From CAYUVA01 sp964448115 [NCBI: uncultured bacterium] (lineage in GTDB: Bacteria > CAYUVA01), in NCBI GenBank assembly GCA_964448115.1, contig CAYUVA010000055.1, forward strand, positions 1 through 25,018: a stretch of DNA of 25,018 bases. The letters run 5' to 3'. The notes beneath the pieces are model-generated. The model had not been told where the DNA came from. It saw nothing but the letters and a program-made list of their open reading frames with translations, and did no database searches. The stretch's first letter is position 1, and the number at the start of each line of letters is the position of its first letter. This document shows, in pieces, positions 7,431 to 15,007 of the stretch. Both the position numbers and the translations under genes were made by a program.

Positions 7431-8396
7431 TCAGTTATATTTGCGGGCATGCTGCTTAAGGGCTTCCATGATGCTCTGCGACAGGCGAAGCGCTCGGATC
7501 GCATCCCATGCATCTACCGCCGGCTTTGCGTTATTCTTTACTGCCTCGATGAAGGATGATAATTCGAGTTTCAGCGGCTCCTCCTTCTCCGGCTCCACCT
7601 TTCGATAGTGTATGCCAGGCAAAAGGGGATGGGGCGCGCTTCCGGTAAACGGCTCCCTGCTGTAAAACTCGTAGTTTTGTCCCATGAAATCGAGTGAAAT
7701 ATATGCATTATCCTGGAATATGCGCACCTTGCGGAACTTCTTGGCGCTGACCCGACTGGCAGAGAGCACCGCAACGCAGCCGTTCTCGTACTCGAGGCGG
7801 ACATTGGCAATGTCAACCTTGCCGGTGAGCACCGGCACGCCTACAGCGCGTATCTCCGAGACCGGATACGATAGCCAACTGGTAATCAAGTCAAGATCAT
7901 GGATCATAAGCTCGCTTATGACATCCATATCGGTTCCCCTGCCGGAAAAGACGCCGAGTCGCTCGGTCTCGATGTAGCGGGGATTATCTATCACCTCGCT
8001 TACCGCGATGATACCTGAGTTGAAACGCTCTATATGACCGACCTGCAGCACCAGGTTTTTCCCCTCTGCAAGCTTACCAAGTTCCTCCGCCTGCCGGATG
8101 GTGGAGCAGATCGGTTTCTCGACCAGCACATGAATGCCTCTCTTAAGGCAATCGAGCGCTATCTCATAGTGGGTTACCGTGGGAGTAACAATGCTTACCG
8201 CATCGACCCGCTCAATAAGCTCCCCATAGTCGCTATAGGGCACAGCGTTATACTTTTGTGCTATCTTGCCGGCGGTCTCGGCATCGACATCAGCCACACC
8301 TACCAGATCTGCCTCGGGTAGCTCAGAGTAAACCCGGGCATGTATGCTGCCCAGGTATCCAACACCGATGACACCGACTTTCACCATGTTACTCAT
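7431..8396 (-). CDS. Gfo/Idh/MocA-family NAD(P)-dependent oxidoreductase, GnnA-like
   Basis: A 321-residue oxidoreductase with a Rossmann nucleotide-binding start 'VGVIGVGYLG' (residues 7-16), the family's 'EKP' at 93-95, 'QVGHIERFNS' near 118-127, and an 'IHDLDL' active-site segment. Its ATG overlaps the lpxA stop (ATGA), so the two are translationally coupled. In Acidithiobacillus and Leptospira the oxidoreductase GnnA oxidises the 3-position of UDP-GlcNAc, GnnB then transaminates it, and lipid A is built on the diamino sugar. A GnnA-type role is inferred from position. No gnnB-type aminotransferase is in the window, and similar genes also sit near lpxA/lpxB in other diderms with no assigned role. 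Internal start Met4 is less likely because the ATGA overlap supports the longer form. Confidence 0.8.
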   Translation of the reverse strand: MSNMVKVGVIGVGYLGSIHARVYSELPEADLVGVADVDAETAGKIAQKYNAVPYSDYGELIERVDAVSIVTPTVTHYEIALDCLKRGIHVLVEKPICSTIRQAEELGKLAEGKNLVLQVGHIERFNSGIIAVSEVIDNPRYIETERLGVFSGRGTDMDVISELMIHDLDLITSWLSYPVSEIRAVGVPVLTGKVDIANVRLEYENGCVAVLSASRVSAKKFRKVRIFQDNAYISLDFMGQNYEFYSREPFTGSAPHPLLPGIHYRKVEPEKEEPLKLELSSFIEAVKNNAKPAVDAWDAIRALRLSQSIMEALKQHARKYN

Positions 8397-9199
8397 AAAT
8401 TGTCCCCGTCTCTCTCCATCGCCCTAGGTACAATCCGTTTCTTGGTGGTTCGTATGAACTCTACGATCATCTTCACATGTTCATTACCGGGGAATCGTTG
8501 AAGGATGGTCTCAAGCGCAAGGTCGGTATTCCCTATTTGGCTGTAAAAGATCTCATACACCTCTTGCAGGGCTCTAATTTCGCCAGGTTTGAATCCGGAT
8601 CGTCTCAAGCCGATGATATTCACATTGTGATACCGGGCGCGATTACCCCAGACGGCACAGAAAGGGGGGACATCGTCATTGACCGCAGAGCAGCCGCCAA
8701 TAAAGGCTCGGCAACCGATACGGTAGAACTGGTGGATAGCAGAGAGTCCCCCGATAGTGATATAATCTTCTACCAGGACATGACCGGCCATGGTAGCGCA
8801 GTTGGCAAAGATGTTGTTGTTCCCTACCAGGCAGTCGTGCGCAACATGGCAGTATGCCATGAAGAGGTTCTTACTGCCGATTACGGTCTTCTTATTCCCC
8901 TCCATGGTTCCGCGGTTTACGGTGCAGAACTCGCGAAAGACATTGTCATCGCCGATTATAAGCTCGGTCAGCTCACCCTTGTATTTTAGATCCTGGGGCG
9001 GTCCTCCGAGACTGCAATAGTGAGAGATCTTGCAGCGATCTCCTATGCGGGTGGGACCCTCGATGATAGTGTGGTGTCCGATGACGGTGTTATTGCCTAT
9101 GATCACATCGGCTCCGATGATGCTATTAGCTCCGATCTTGACCTCAGAGCCAAGCTCAGCCTTTTTATCAACTATTGCTGTCGGATGAATCTCAATCAT
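8393..9199 (-). CDS. lpxA: UDP-N-acetylglucosamine acyltransferase LpxA
   Basis: A 268-residue left-handed beta-helix acyltransferase built of hexapeptide repeats across about residues 1-190, followed by the alpha-helical C-terminal domain. The catalytic His is His121 in 'YCHVAHDCLVG', equivalent to His125 of E. coli. The 'HQFYRIG' and 'GGCSAV' segments line the acyl pocket. LpxA transfers an R-3-hydroxyacyl chain from acyl carrier protein to the 3-position of UDP-GlcNAc, the first step of lipid A synthesis, in the cytosol. It follows lpxD by 65 bases and overlaps the GnnA-like gene by 4. If that partner is GnnA, the LpxA substrate may be the 3-amino sugar, making an amide bond. No clear Shine-Dalgarno is visible before the ATG. 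Confidence 0.95.
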   Translation of the reverse strand: MIEIHPTAIVDKKAELGSEVKIGANSIIGADVIIGNNTVIGHHTIIEGPTRIGDRCKISHYCSLGGPPQDLKYKGELTELIIGDDNVFREFCTVNRGTMEGNKKTVIGSKNLFMAYCHVAHDCLVGNNNIFANCATMAGHVLVEDYITIGGLSAIHQFYRIGCRAFIGGCSAVNDDVPPFCAVWGNRARYHNVNIIGLRRSGFKPGEIRALQEVYEIFYSQIGNTDLALETILQRFPGNEHVKMIVEFIRTTKKRIVPRAMERDGDNL

Positions 9200-9264
9200 G
9201 GTTAGATATCGATAATATAAAGTTTCTTGTATCTATTTCATCTATATTTAAATATGCTAAGATA

Positions 9265-10323
9265 TCACTGAACCACGGTATCATTGTTATTTTCTTTGTT
9301 AAGATTACCTTCCAATTTCTCGATTTTATTACTTAACTCGCGAAGTTTATTTATGAAATTTGGGAGTTGGTTTATGTAAGCCATCTGCCTTAGCCATTGG
9401 CTGTGCTCTATAGGGGGCACGCCGGAGACGGTCTTGCCCTCCTCGATATCCTTTGTGATGCCGGCTCTGGCAGTCGCTATAACCCCGTCGCCTATCTTGA
9501 CATGCCCCGCCACCCCGACCTGCCCAGCAAGGGTTACATGCCTGCCCAGCTCGCTGCTGCCAGAGATGCCGACCTGAGCAACCAGCAAAGAGCCATCACC
9601 GATCTTGACATTGTGCGCGATCTGCACCTGGTTGTCTATCTTGACTCCATTGCCGATGACCGTGCTGCCAGTGGTCGCTCGATCTATAGTAACACCGGCT
9701 CCGATCTCCACATCATCCCCGATCTCCACAGAGCCGACCTGCGGGATCTTCTGGTGCCTTGAGCCATCGAATACGAAGCCATATCCATCGGAGCCTATGA
9801 CCGTGCCGCTGTGGATTATGGCATTCTTGCCTATTTTTACCCTGTGATAGATGGAGACATTGGAGTAAATCACGGATCCGTCTCCGACCGAGCTCTCATC
9901 GCCGATATAGACATGGGGATAGATGGTTACATTTTTGCCCAGGGTAACATTCACTCCACAGGCAACCAAAGGCATGATGCAACATCCCTTGCCTGCCTTG
10001 AAACCACTCCCATGAACAAAGGTCTCATGGATGCCGGGTTGGTGTTTTTTAGCAGGATTGAAAATAGCCAGCACCTTTGCAAAAGCTAGATATGGATTGG
10101 GGCACAAAAGCAGCGGAATATCGGTGTTCAATGACTCCTCGGAGGTAATGATAGCCGAGGCTTTGCACTCTTGCACATACGATTTGTACTTGGGATTGGC
10201 GATAAAGGTGATGTCACCAGGTTTCGCCTCGATTATCCCGCTGACCGAGGTGATCTCGACATCACCAGAGCCAATTACCGTACCGCCGACCATCTCGGCA
10301 AGTTTAGCCAGGGTGAATCTCAT
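9265..10323 (-). CDS. lpxD: UDP-3-O-acylglucosamine N-acyltransferase LpxD
   Basis: A 352-residue protein with the standard three LpxD parts: an N-terminal uridine-binding domain (about 1-95), a left-handed beta helix of hexapeptide repeats (about 100-300), and C-terminal helices (about 315-345). The catalytic His is His237 in 'VQIAHNVKIG'. The 'GSDGYGFV' segment (177-184) is a family hallmark. LpxD adds the second hydroxyacyl chain, to the 2-amino group of the lipid A precursor. The gene overlaps skp by 4 bases (ATGA), giving tight coupling. In many diderms fabZ lies between lpxD and lpxA; it is absent here. The tail after residue 340 is Asn-rich and probably disordered. Confidence 0.96.
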   Translation of the reverse strand: MRFTLAKLAEMVGGTVIGSGDVEITSVSGIIEAKPGDITFIANPKYKSYVQECKASAIITSEESLNTDIPLLLCPNPYLAFAKVLAIFNPAKKHQPGIHETFVHGSGFKAGKGCCIMPLVACGVNVTLGKNVTIYPHVYIGDESSVGDGSVIYSNVSIYHRVKIGKNAIIHSGTVIGSDGYGFVFDGSRHQKIPQVGSVEIGDDVEIGAGVTIDRATTGSTVIGNGVKIDNQVQIAHNVKIGDGSLLVAQVGISGSSELGRHVTLAGQVGVAGHVKIGDGVIATARAGITKDIEEGKTVSGVPPIEHSQWLRQMAYINQLPNFINKLRELSNKIEKLEGNLNKENNNDTVVQ

Positions 10324-10859
10324 TGCCCCAGGCTGGTATTTTTATTGGTAAAGTACTCATCGTACCTTTTGATTATCCGTTCGGTCAGATTTACGCTTGG
10401 ATTGCCATATAAGACCATTGCCTTGCTTATTATTAGGTCATATCCCTCGCTTTTCCCGTAGTTCTCCACTATCTGGGTTATCTCTTCGGTAATGGTCTTG
10501 AAGTATTTCTCCTGCATCCTCTCCAGCTCTCTTTCCGAGTCCTCGAGCAGCCTTTTGAGGTTTATCTTCATATCGCTTAGGGTCTGTTCCTTTCGTGCCA
10601 GAGCCTCGTCGGTAAGAGTAAACTTTTGTCTGTAGATCTCATTCTCGAAGTCGATCACCTTCTCTTGCTCCTCATCAATCGACTTTTGCCTCTTGGAGTG
10701 GAACTCTTCGAGCTTCAATCTTGCATCCTTACCAGCCTTGGAGTCCTGTATAACCTTCTGGATATCAATGAAGCCGATCTTAGCCGGCTGCTCCGCGATG
10801 GCTTTGAGGGGCACAACCAGGATAATAGAAAGCAACGCAATTATCGTTTTGTTAAGCAT
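10320..10859 (-). CDS. skp: Skp/OmpH periplasmic chaperone
   Basis: A 179-residue exported protein with a signal peptide ending around 'AIA' (residues 20-22), a conserved beta start 'IGFIDIQKVIQDS', and a long charged coiled-coil region (about 45-125). Skp trimers grasp unfolded outer-membrane proteins in the periplasm and deliver them to the Bam machine. It is the first gene of the skp-lpxD-lpxA-oxidoreductase unit, the usual neighbourhood, though bamA, which commonly comes just before, is replaced here by the PATAN-HEAT gene. A GGAGG sequence 5 bases before the ATG supports the start. Confidence 0.93.
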   Translation of the reverse strand: MLNKTIIALLSIILVVPLKAIAEQPAKIGFIDIQKVIQDSKAGKDARLKLEEFHSKRQKSIDEEQEKVIDFENEIYRQKFTLTDEALARKEQTLSDMKINLKRLLEDSERELERMQEKYFKTITEEITQIVENYGKSEGYDLIISKAMVLYGNPSVNLTERIIKRYDEYFTNKNTSLGQ

Positions 10860-10939
10860 AACGCCTCCCTAGTTTAATTTCTCATTTACTACAATCGGTT
10901 CTTGTACATGTTCCATCTAGCAACCTATTTACTTGATGT

Positions 10940-13900
10940 CTAGTCATCGCTTTCAATTTCCTCCTGCTCCAAGGAGACTCTTTTTATCCGGTTTATCGCC
11001 TTCTTGGCAGCTACCTGGATGGAGGTATTCTTTGATTTGGCTAACTTTTCCAGTAGCGGTATGCACGAGTGATCCTTGATATAGCCGAGGGCTCTAATCG
11101 CTGCTACCTGGAGCTTTACCTTGCTGGGGCTTAGCAGATACTTGTCCTTGAGAATATCGACCAATCCCTCGACCGCGACCGGATCCCTGAGTTGTCCCAG
11201 CGCGATGGCTATCTCGGTCTTTATGTGATCATCGATATCACCGATCCCGAAAAGGTTGCGTGGTAACATACTGGAAAGGATCTTAGCTGACTTGGTGGTT
11301 CCTATCTTGCCGAGATGTTTGATGAGTAATGGCGTAAGCTCTCGGTCGTTCTCATCCAAGCCAGCAAGAAGGATATCCTCCGCATCGGATCCCATCAACA
11401 TTACCAACGAGTTGTAAGCTTCCCTGCGCACCTGTGGATGTTCATCATGCAGCAGCTCCCTAATGGCAGGGGCAGCACGGGCATCCGAAATCGCGCCTAG
11501 GATAAGACATGTATTGCGCCTGACATACCACCTTTTGTCCTTCAGATCCCTGATGAAGTTATCCGAGATCGATGGACTCAAGGTGCGCAGAATATCCAAT
11601 ATTTTAAGCCGTACAAACTTATTCGCCGAGGTCTTCATCAGGTCGGTGAGCGCCTCGTAAGCCTTCTCGGCGTTATTCTTCAGGATCTCGTAAGCCTCTT
11701 TTGCCGTCTCTGCCTCCTCCAAAGCCCAGACCAGGGACTCCACCGCCGGCTTGGAGCCGATTTCCCCCAGGGTCTCAACCAGGTATTTTCTCTCCACATT
11801 GGTGCGCTTCTCCTTGTCATTCAGGTGGCTGATCAGGATCTCGGTCAAGGTATCCGCGTAGTACTGTTGACCCCGATTTTGCAGCTTGAGGATAAAATCT
11901 TTGAGCGAATCCATGATCATCTTGTAGTTCTTGAAGGCGGCTTCCTTGCTTAATTGCACCTTGAGCTGAGCAACGCAGTAGGACCATATATCATCGAGCT
12001 TGGAGCCGCTAAGAAGATCCATTCCATGGAGCACTACCTCGACAGACCTGGTCTTGGCGCCCAATGAAGGGCTTTCCACAAGCGGAAAGTAATAGCTGAG
12101 TATCATCAAGGCGATCAAACCATCATTACCTGAGATCGCCTTGGCAAGGTTATCCTTGACAAGCGGTATGGTCTCCTCGCTGATAAGCTCGTAGTTGTTT
12201 AGCCGCTCAAGTTTCTTCAATATGGGAGATCGGTAGTCCGCCTCTTGTACTATATCTGCGGTAAGGCGCATTTGATTTAGGCGACTAAGATCGCCTTGTA
12301 TCTCCGGCAGTATCTTGGGAAGCAGGCTCGTATCTGAGATGATCTGCTCGATGAAGTGTCTCAACTGCTCGAAGATCCACTTACTATCCTCATCAAGTTC
12401 CTGGGACTTTAAGGTAAGTGAGTGTTGCTTGGCAATTATCAGCTTGCGCAATTGCAGGATGGATAGGGTCTCTATATATCGTTTGATGATATCGTTCACT
12501 CCGTTACGCTCGGTGATGTTGTTGATGATCTCGATAGCCAGATCATCATCCAGGGAGGAAAAAAGCCTCTGTAGCCGTTTTTCGTTTACCAGGCGTGGCG
12601 AGTATTGCTCGGCGGTTAGATATATTCGCTCCACAGCATCGAAGATATCGAGCATTATAAATACGGGATTCTCAGCAGTAGAGCTTTTTGCCTTCATGCG
12701 CAACGAGAAGATCTCGTTCATGGTGGCGATTAGCTCTTCGGGACGATTCTTGAGCATCTCCAGAAGCTCGGCTAGGCTGCATAGAAGGCGCCTGAACTCG
12801 GGCAGGGTGGTTATCCTCTGCAGGTTCAAGTATTGTTCCTTATCTACCTCGTGAACTACTGATTTACCGAGGGTTACCTCTATATTATATATCTCCTCAT
12901 GGCGCATCCAGTCATGAAAGTTCTCTCGTTCAGCCCGGATTTTATCCGCTTGGTGGGCGCACAAGGCAAGAAAATGGCTGAATTCTCGCTGAGTTATCTC
13001 TTTTTTGAATTTCACGCTCTGTGCGTTGAACTTACTCAACATGGGAGCAAGAATGAGGTTCATACAATTCGGATCTCGGTTATCCAGCTTCAAGACAACC
13101 GAATCGCTGCCCACGAACTTGCTATTCAATATCTCGTAGCCCTTGGCAACCTGCTTCTCTGCCTTGGGATGACCGGGGTTCAAGGTTATCAACTGAGCCA
13201 GGGCGAGGTTTATGCACAAGGCAAGGTTGGTCTCCACCTCCTTTTGGGCTACCACCGGTTTCTCCAGGATCAATGTATCCCTTGTACGTGATCTTGATGT
13301 TTTGGGACTGACACCTTCGATCCAGGCGATCCTCTGGTGAAGAAGCCTCATAATAAGATACAAGGTATTAAAGCGATAGGGATAGAGAAGCTCATAGATC
13401 TGCTTGATATTATGTTTGTTATCCACCAGGTGCAGTAGTACCTCCTGGAAGCTATCTTTGCCAACATCCACCGGCTGTTCGGTGTTTCGGTAGATGATCG
13501 ACTCCAGGGGCGGAAAGTCCTTTTTATATTGTTCCCACTCCGAGTTGCGTCGATAGCACTCCTCGATCAGCTCAGCTATCGACTCAGGCAATCCGCTCAC
13601 CTCATCCTTTACCTCCATGTTGGCATCGGTGAAGACGAATTTGCCGTTCTTCCAGGTTACCATCTCGTAAAGATTGTACCTTAGCTTGTTGAGCAGAACC
13701 TCATCCAACTTGGATCTGGTTAATATATTCTTTTGTATCAGCAGATCCTCGATAGATTGATCGGTTAAAAATAGGCTGTTTTTTATCTGGCTGAATTGTG
13801 ATGGCGCCAGGCGATTAGTGAAGATTAAAAACCTACGCAGGTACTCCAGGTCGGTCATGTTCTCTATCTCACCAGCCAAAATAGTACCCTTATGGAAGAT

Positions 13901-14014
13901 GATCTTCCCTTTCTCCTCCCCCTTTTTCAGAAGCATGATCCCTGAGCGCTTCTGCTGGGCAATCGATTTTATCGAGCTGGTGATGTTCTTGATGCCGAGA
14001 TCGCCTGAGAGCAT
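10940..14014 (-). CDS. DUF4388 (PATAN)-like and HEAT-repeat giant regulatory protein
   Basis: A 1024-residue soluble protein without signal peptide or membrane segment. The first 130 residues ('GDLGIKNITSSIKSIAQQKRSGIMLLKKG', read in pieces) resemble the DUF4388/PATAN domain found in bacterial regulators, including the pattern of a helix pair followed by 'YEMVTWKNGKFVF'. Residues 185-235 resemble the helical segment that often follows it. The middle (about 250-730) is helical and unrecognised. Residues about 745-1015 are HEAT-like repeats with 'AVESLVWALE', 'YVRRNTCLILGAI', 'QVRREAYNSL' and 'KLQVAAIRALGYI', a scaffold for protein contacts. The gene follows the REC-XRE regulator by 135 bases and precedes skp by 80. 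An AAGGTG site lies before the ATG. Its partner and function are unknown; a signalling or gliding-type scaffold is a guess. Confidence 0.75.
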   Translation of the reverse strand: MLSGDLGIKNITSSIKSIAQQKRSGIMLLKKGEEKGKIIFHKGTILAGEIENMTDLEYLRRFLIFTNRLAPSQFSQIKNSLFLTDQSIEDLLIQKNILTRSKLDEVLLNKLRYNLYEMVTWKNGKFVFTDANMEVKDEVSGLPESIAELIEECYRRNSEWEQYKKDFPPLESIIYRNTEQPVDVGKDSFQEVLLHLVDNKHNIKQIYELLYPYRFNTLYLIMRLLHQRIAWIEGVSPKTSRSRTRDTLILEKPVVAQKEVETNLALCINLALAQLITLNPGHPKAEKQVAKGYEILNSKFVGSDSVVLKLDNRDPNCMNLILAPMLSKFNAQSVKFKKEITQREFSHFLALCAHQADKIRAERENFHDWMRHEEIYNIEVTLGKSVVHEVDKEQYLNLQRITTLPEFRRLLCSLAELLEMLKNRPEELIATMNEIFSLRMKAKSSTAENPVFIMLDIFDAVERIYLTAEQYSPRLVNEKRLQRLFSSLDDDLAIEIINNITERNGVNDIIKRYIETLSILQLRKLIIAKQHSLTLKSQELDEDSKWIFEQLRHFIEQIISDTSLLPKILPEIQGDLSRLNQMRLTADIVQEADYRSPILKKLERLNNYELISEETIPLVKDNLAKAISGNDGLIALMILSYYFPLVESPSLGAKTRSVEVVLHGMDLLSGSKLDDIWSYCVAQLKVQLSKEAAFKNYKMIMDSLKDFILKLQNRGQQYYADTLTEILISHLNDKEKRTNVERKYLVETLGEIGSKPAVESLVWALEEAETAKEAYEILKNNAEKAYEALTDLMKTSANKFVRLKILDILRTLSPSISDNFIRDLKDKRWYVRRNTCLILGAISDARAAPAIRELLHDEHPQVRREAYNSLVMLMGSDAEDILLAGLDENDRELTPLLIKHLGKIGTTKSAKILSSMLPRNLFGIGDIDDHIKTEIAIALGQLRDPVAVEGLVDILKDKYLLSPSKVKLQVAAIRALGYIKDHSCIPLLEKLAKSKNTSIQVAAKKAINRIKRVSLEQEEIESDD

Positions 14015-14149
14015 AATCTTACACCTTCATTGGTTCCTTATATATACTACTATTATTTTAGGTAGCTATTCAAGTATATGGAGAAATCAGTTTCTTCACC
14101 AGCATATTTGCACTACCCCCTAGAGCGGACACCAGGGATCGTGTCTTAG

Positions 14150-14761
14150 TTAAATGCCGATGAACAGATGCTCCAGCTTCACATTCAAGGCAGTGGCAAT
14201 CTTATACAGGGTAGATACCGAGCTTGAACTTTTTGCTCTTTCAACTTGCGAAATAAGGCTTATCGAAAGATTGGTGCGGTTAGCAAGCTGCTTGAGAGTC
14301 AGCTTTTTTTGCTTCCTGAGCTGTCTGATTCGCTTACCTATCTCGATATTTATTTGGCGCTCGAAGTCAACCACCAATCCTTTGGTGTTTATCGCCCGAT
14401 CAAGAACCTCTCGGAAGCTGGCATCATCGACTGGCTTGGTTATGAAGTCAAAGGCGCCATAACGCAATGCCTCCAGGCAGTAATCGAAGCTAGGCGAGCC
14501 GGTCAATATGATAATGCAGACATCGGAATCGATCCTGCGCACGAAACTGATGATACTGCTCCCTCCTATATCGTCGAAGGTGGGGTCAATTATAGCAATC
14601 TGGAAGCGCTCCTTCTTCAGTTTATTTTCAATATCCTGTTTCGAGCTAATAATCTTGGCTTGATAACCCTCGTGAGTTAGAAACCTCTTGATATTATCCG
14701 CATACTGAAGATCAGGATCCAGCACTAGTACCTTTATCTTTTTTTCTTCCTCCTTTTTCAT
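14150..14761 (-). CDS. response regulator with C-terminal XRE (Cro/CI) helix-turn-helix
   Basis: A 203-residue two-domain regulator. Residues about 8-125 form a receiver domain with the acidic pocket Asp15 and Asp17, phospho-acceptor Asp59 ('IAIIDP'), Thr87 ('ILTGS') and Lys109 ('ITKPV'). Residues about 140-200 form an XRE-type DNA-binding domain ('LTLKQLANRTNLSISLISQVE', given here in short form). Receivers usually carry OmpR, NarL or Fis type output domains, so an XRE output is unusual. No histidine kinase is nearby. A GGAGG sequence 9 bases before the ATG supports the start. It is divergent from the carboxypeptidase gene and upstream of the PATAN-HEAT gene on the same strand, so it may control either or both. 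Confidence 0.88.
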   Translation of the reverse strand: MKKEEEKKIKVLVLDPDLQYADNIKRFLTHEGYQAKIISSKQDIENKLKKERFQIAIIDPTFDDIGGSSIISFVRRIDSDVCIIILTGSPSFDYCLEALRYGAFDFITKPVDDASFREVLDRAINTKGLVVDFERQINIEIGKRIRQLRKQKKLTLKQLANRTNLSISLISQVERAKSSSSVSTLYKIATALNVKLEHLFIGI

Positions 14762-14909
14762 GCCAGTAAACCTCCATTTGCTATGGAACGATTGAAAAGC
14801 CCCCTGGAAACTCTAGCGAAGCTGGAGCAGTTCATGTTAATTCCAGACTCCTTATTTTTATAAAATTCATTATTAGTTAAATACCATATCAAACGCCACT
14901 GTTTTATTC

Positions 14910-14929
14910 AAGATGAATTTTTCAATCTT
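14910..14929. repeat. imperfect inverted repeat in the regulator-dacA intergenic region
   Basis: AAGATGAA (14910-14917) faces TTCAATCTT (14921-14929), an inverted repeat with one bulged base, placed between the divergent regulator and carboxypeptidase genes. It could be an operator or a chance AT-rich palindrome. Confidence 0.35.
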
Positions 14930-14946
14930 CGATAAATTTTTTATGC

Positions 14947-14999
14947 ATAAATCAAGCGGTGAGGGCTTGATATTTTGACGCCTTGAAGTATAAATCAAG
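14947..14999. repeat. clustered ATCAAG repeats upstream of the carboxypeptidase gene
   Basis: The ten-base sequence ATAAATCAAG occurs twice in direct orientation, 43 bases apart (14947-14956 and 14990-14999), about four helical turns. Between them is the inverted copy GCTTGAT (14965-14971), which forms a perfect 7-base-arm inverted repeat with ATCAAGC (14951-14957) around a 7-base spacer. This clustering just before a start codon and next to a DNA-binding response regulator looks like an operator array. Confidence 0.5.
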
Positions 15000-15007
15000 G
15001 GACAATT

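Noticed and set aside
10905-10918. Second parS-like match 'ATGTTCCATCTAG' near 10.9 kb
   Set aside because: Only one half-site matches; the other arm is absent.
14967-14994. TTGATA-16-TATAAA as the carboxypeptidase promoter
   Set aside because: Transcription would start near 15001, inside or past the AAGGGA ribosome site, so it is treated only as part of the repeat cluster.
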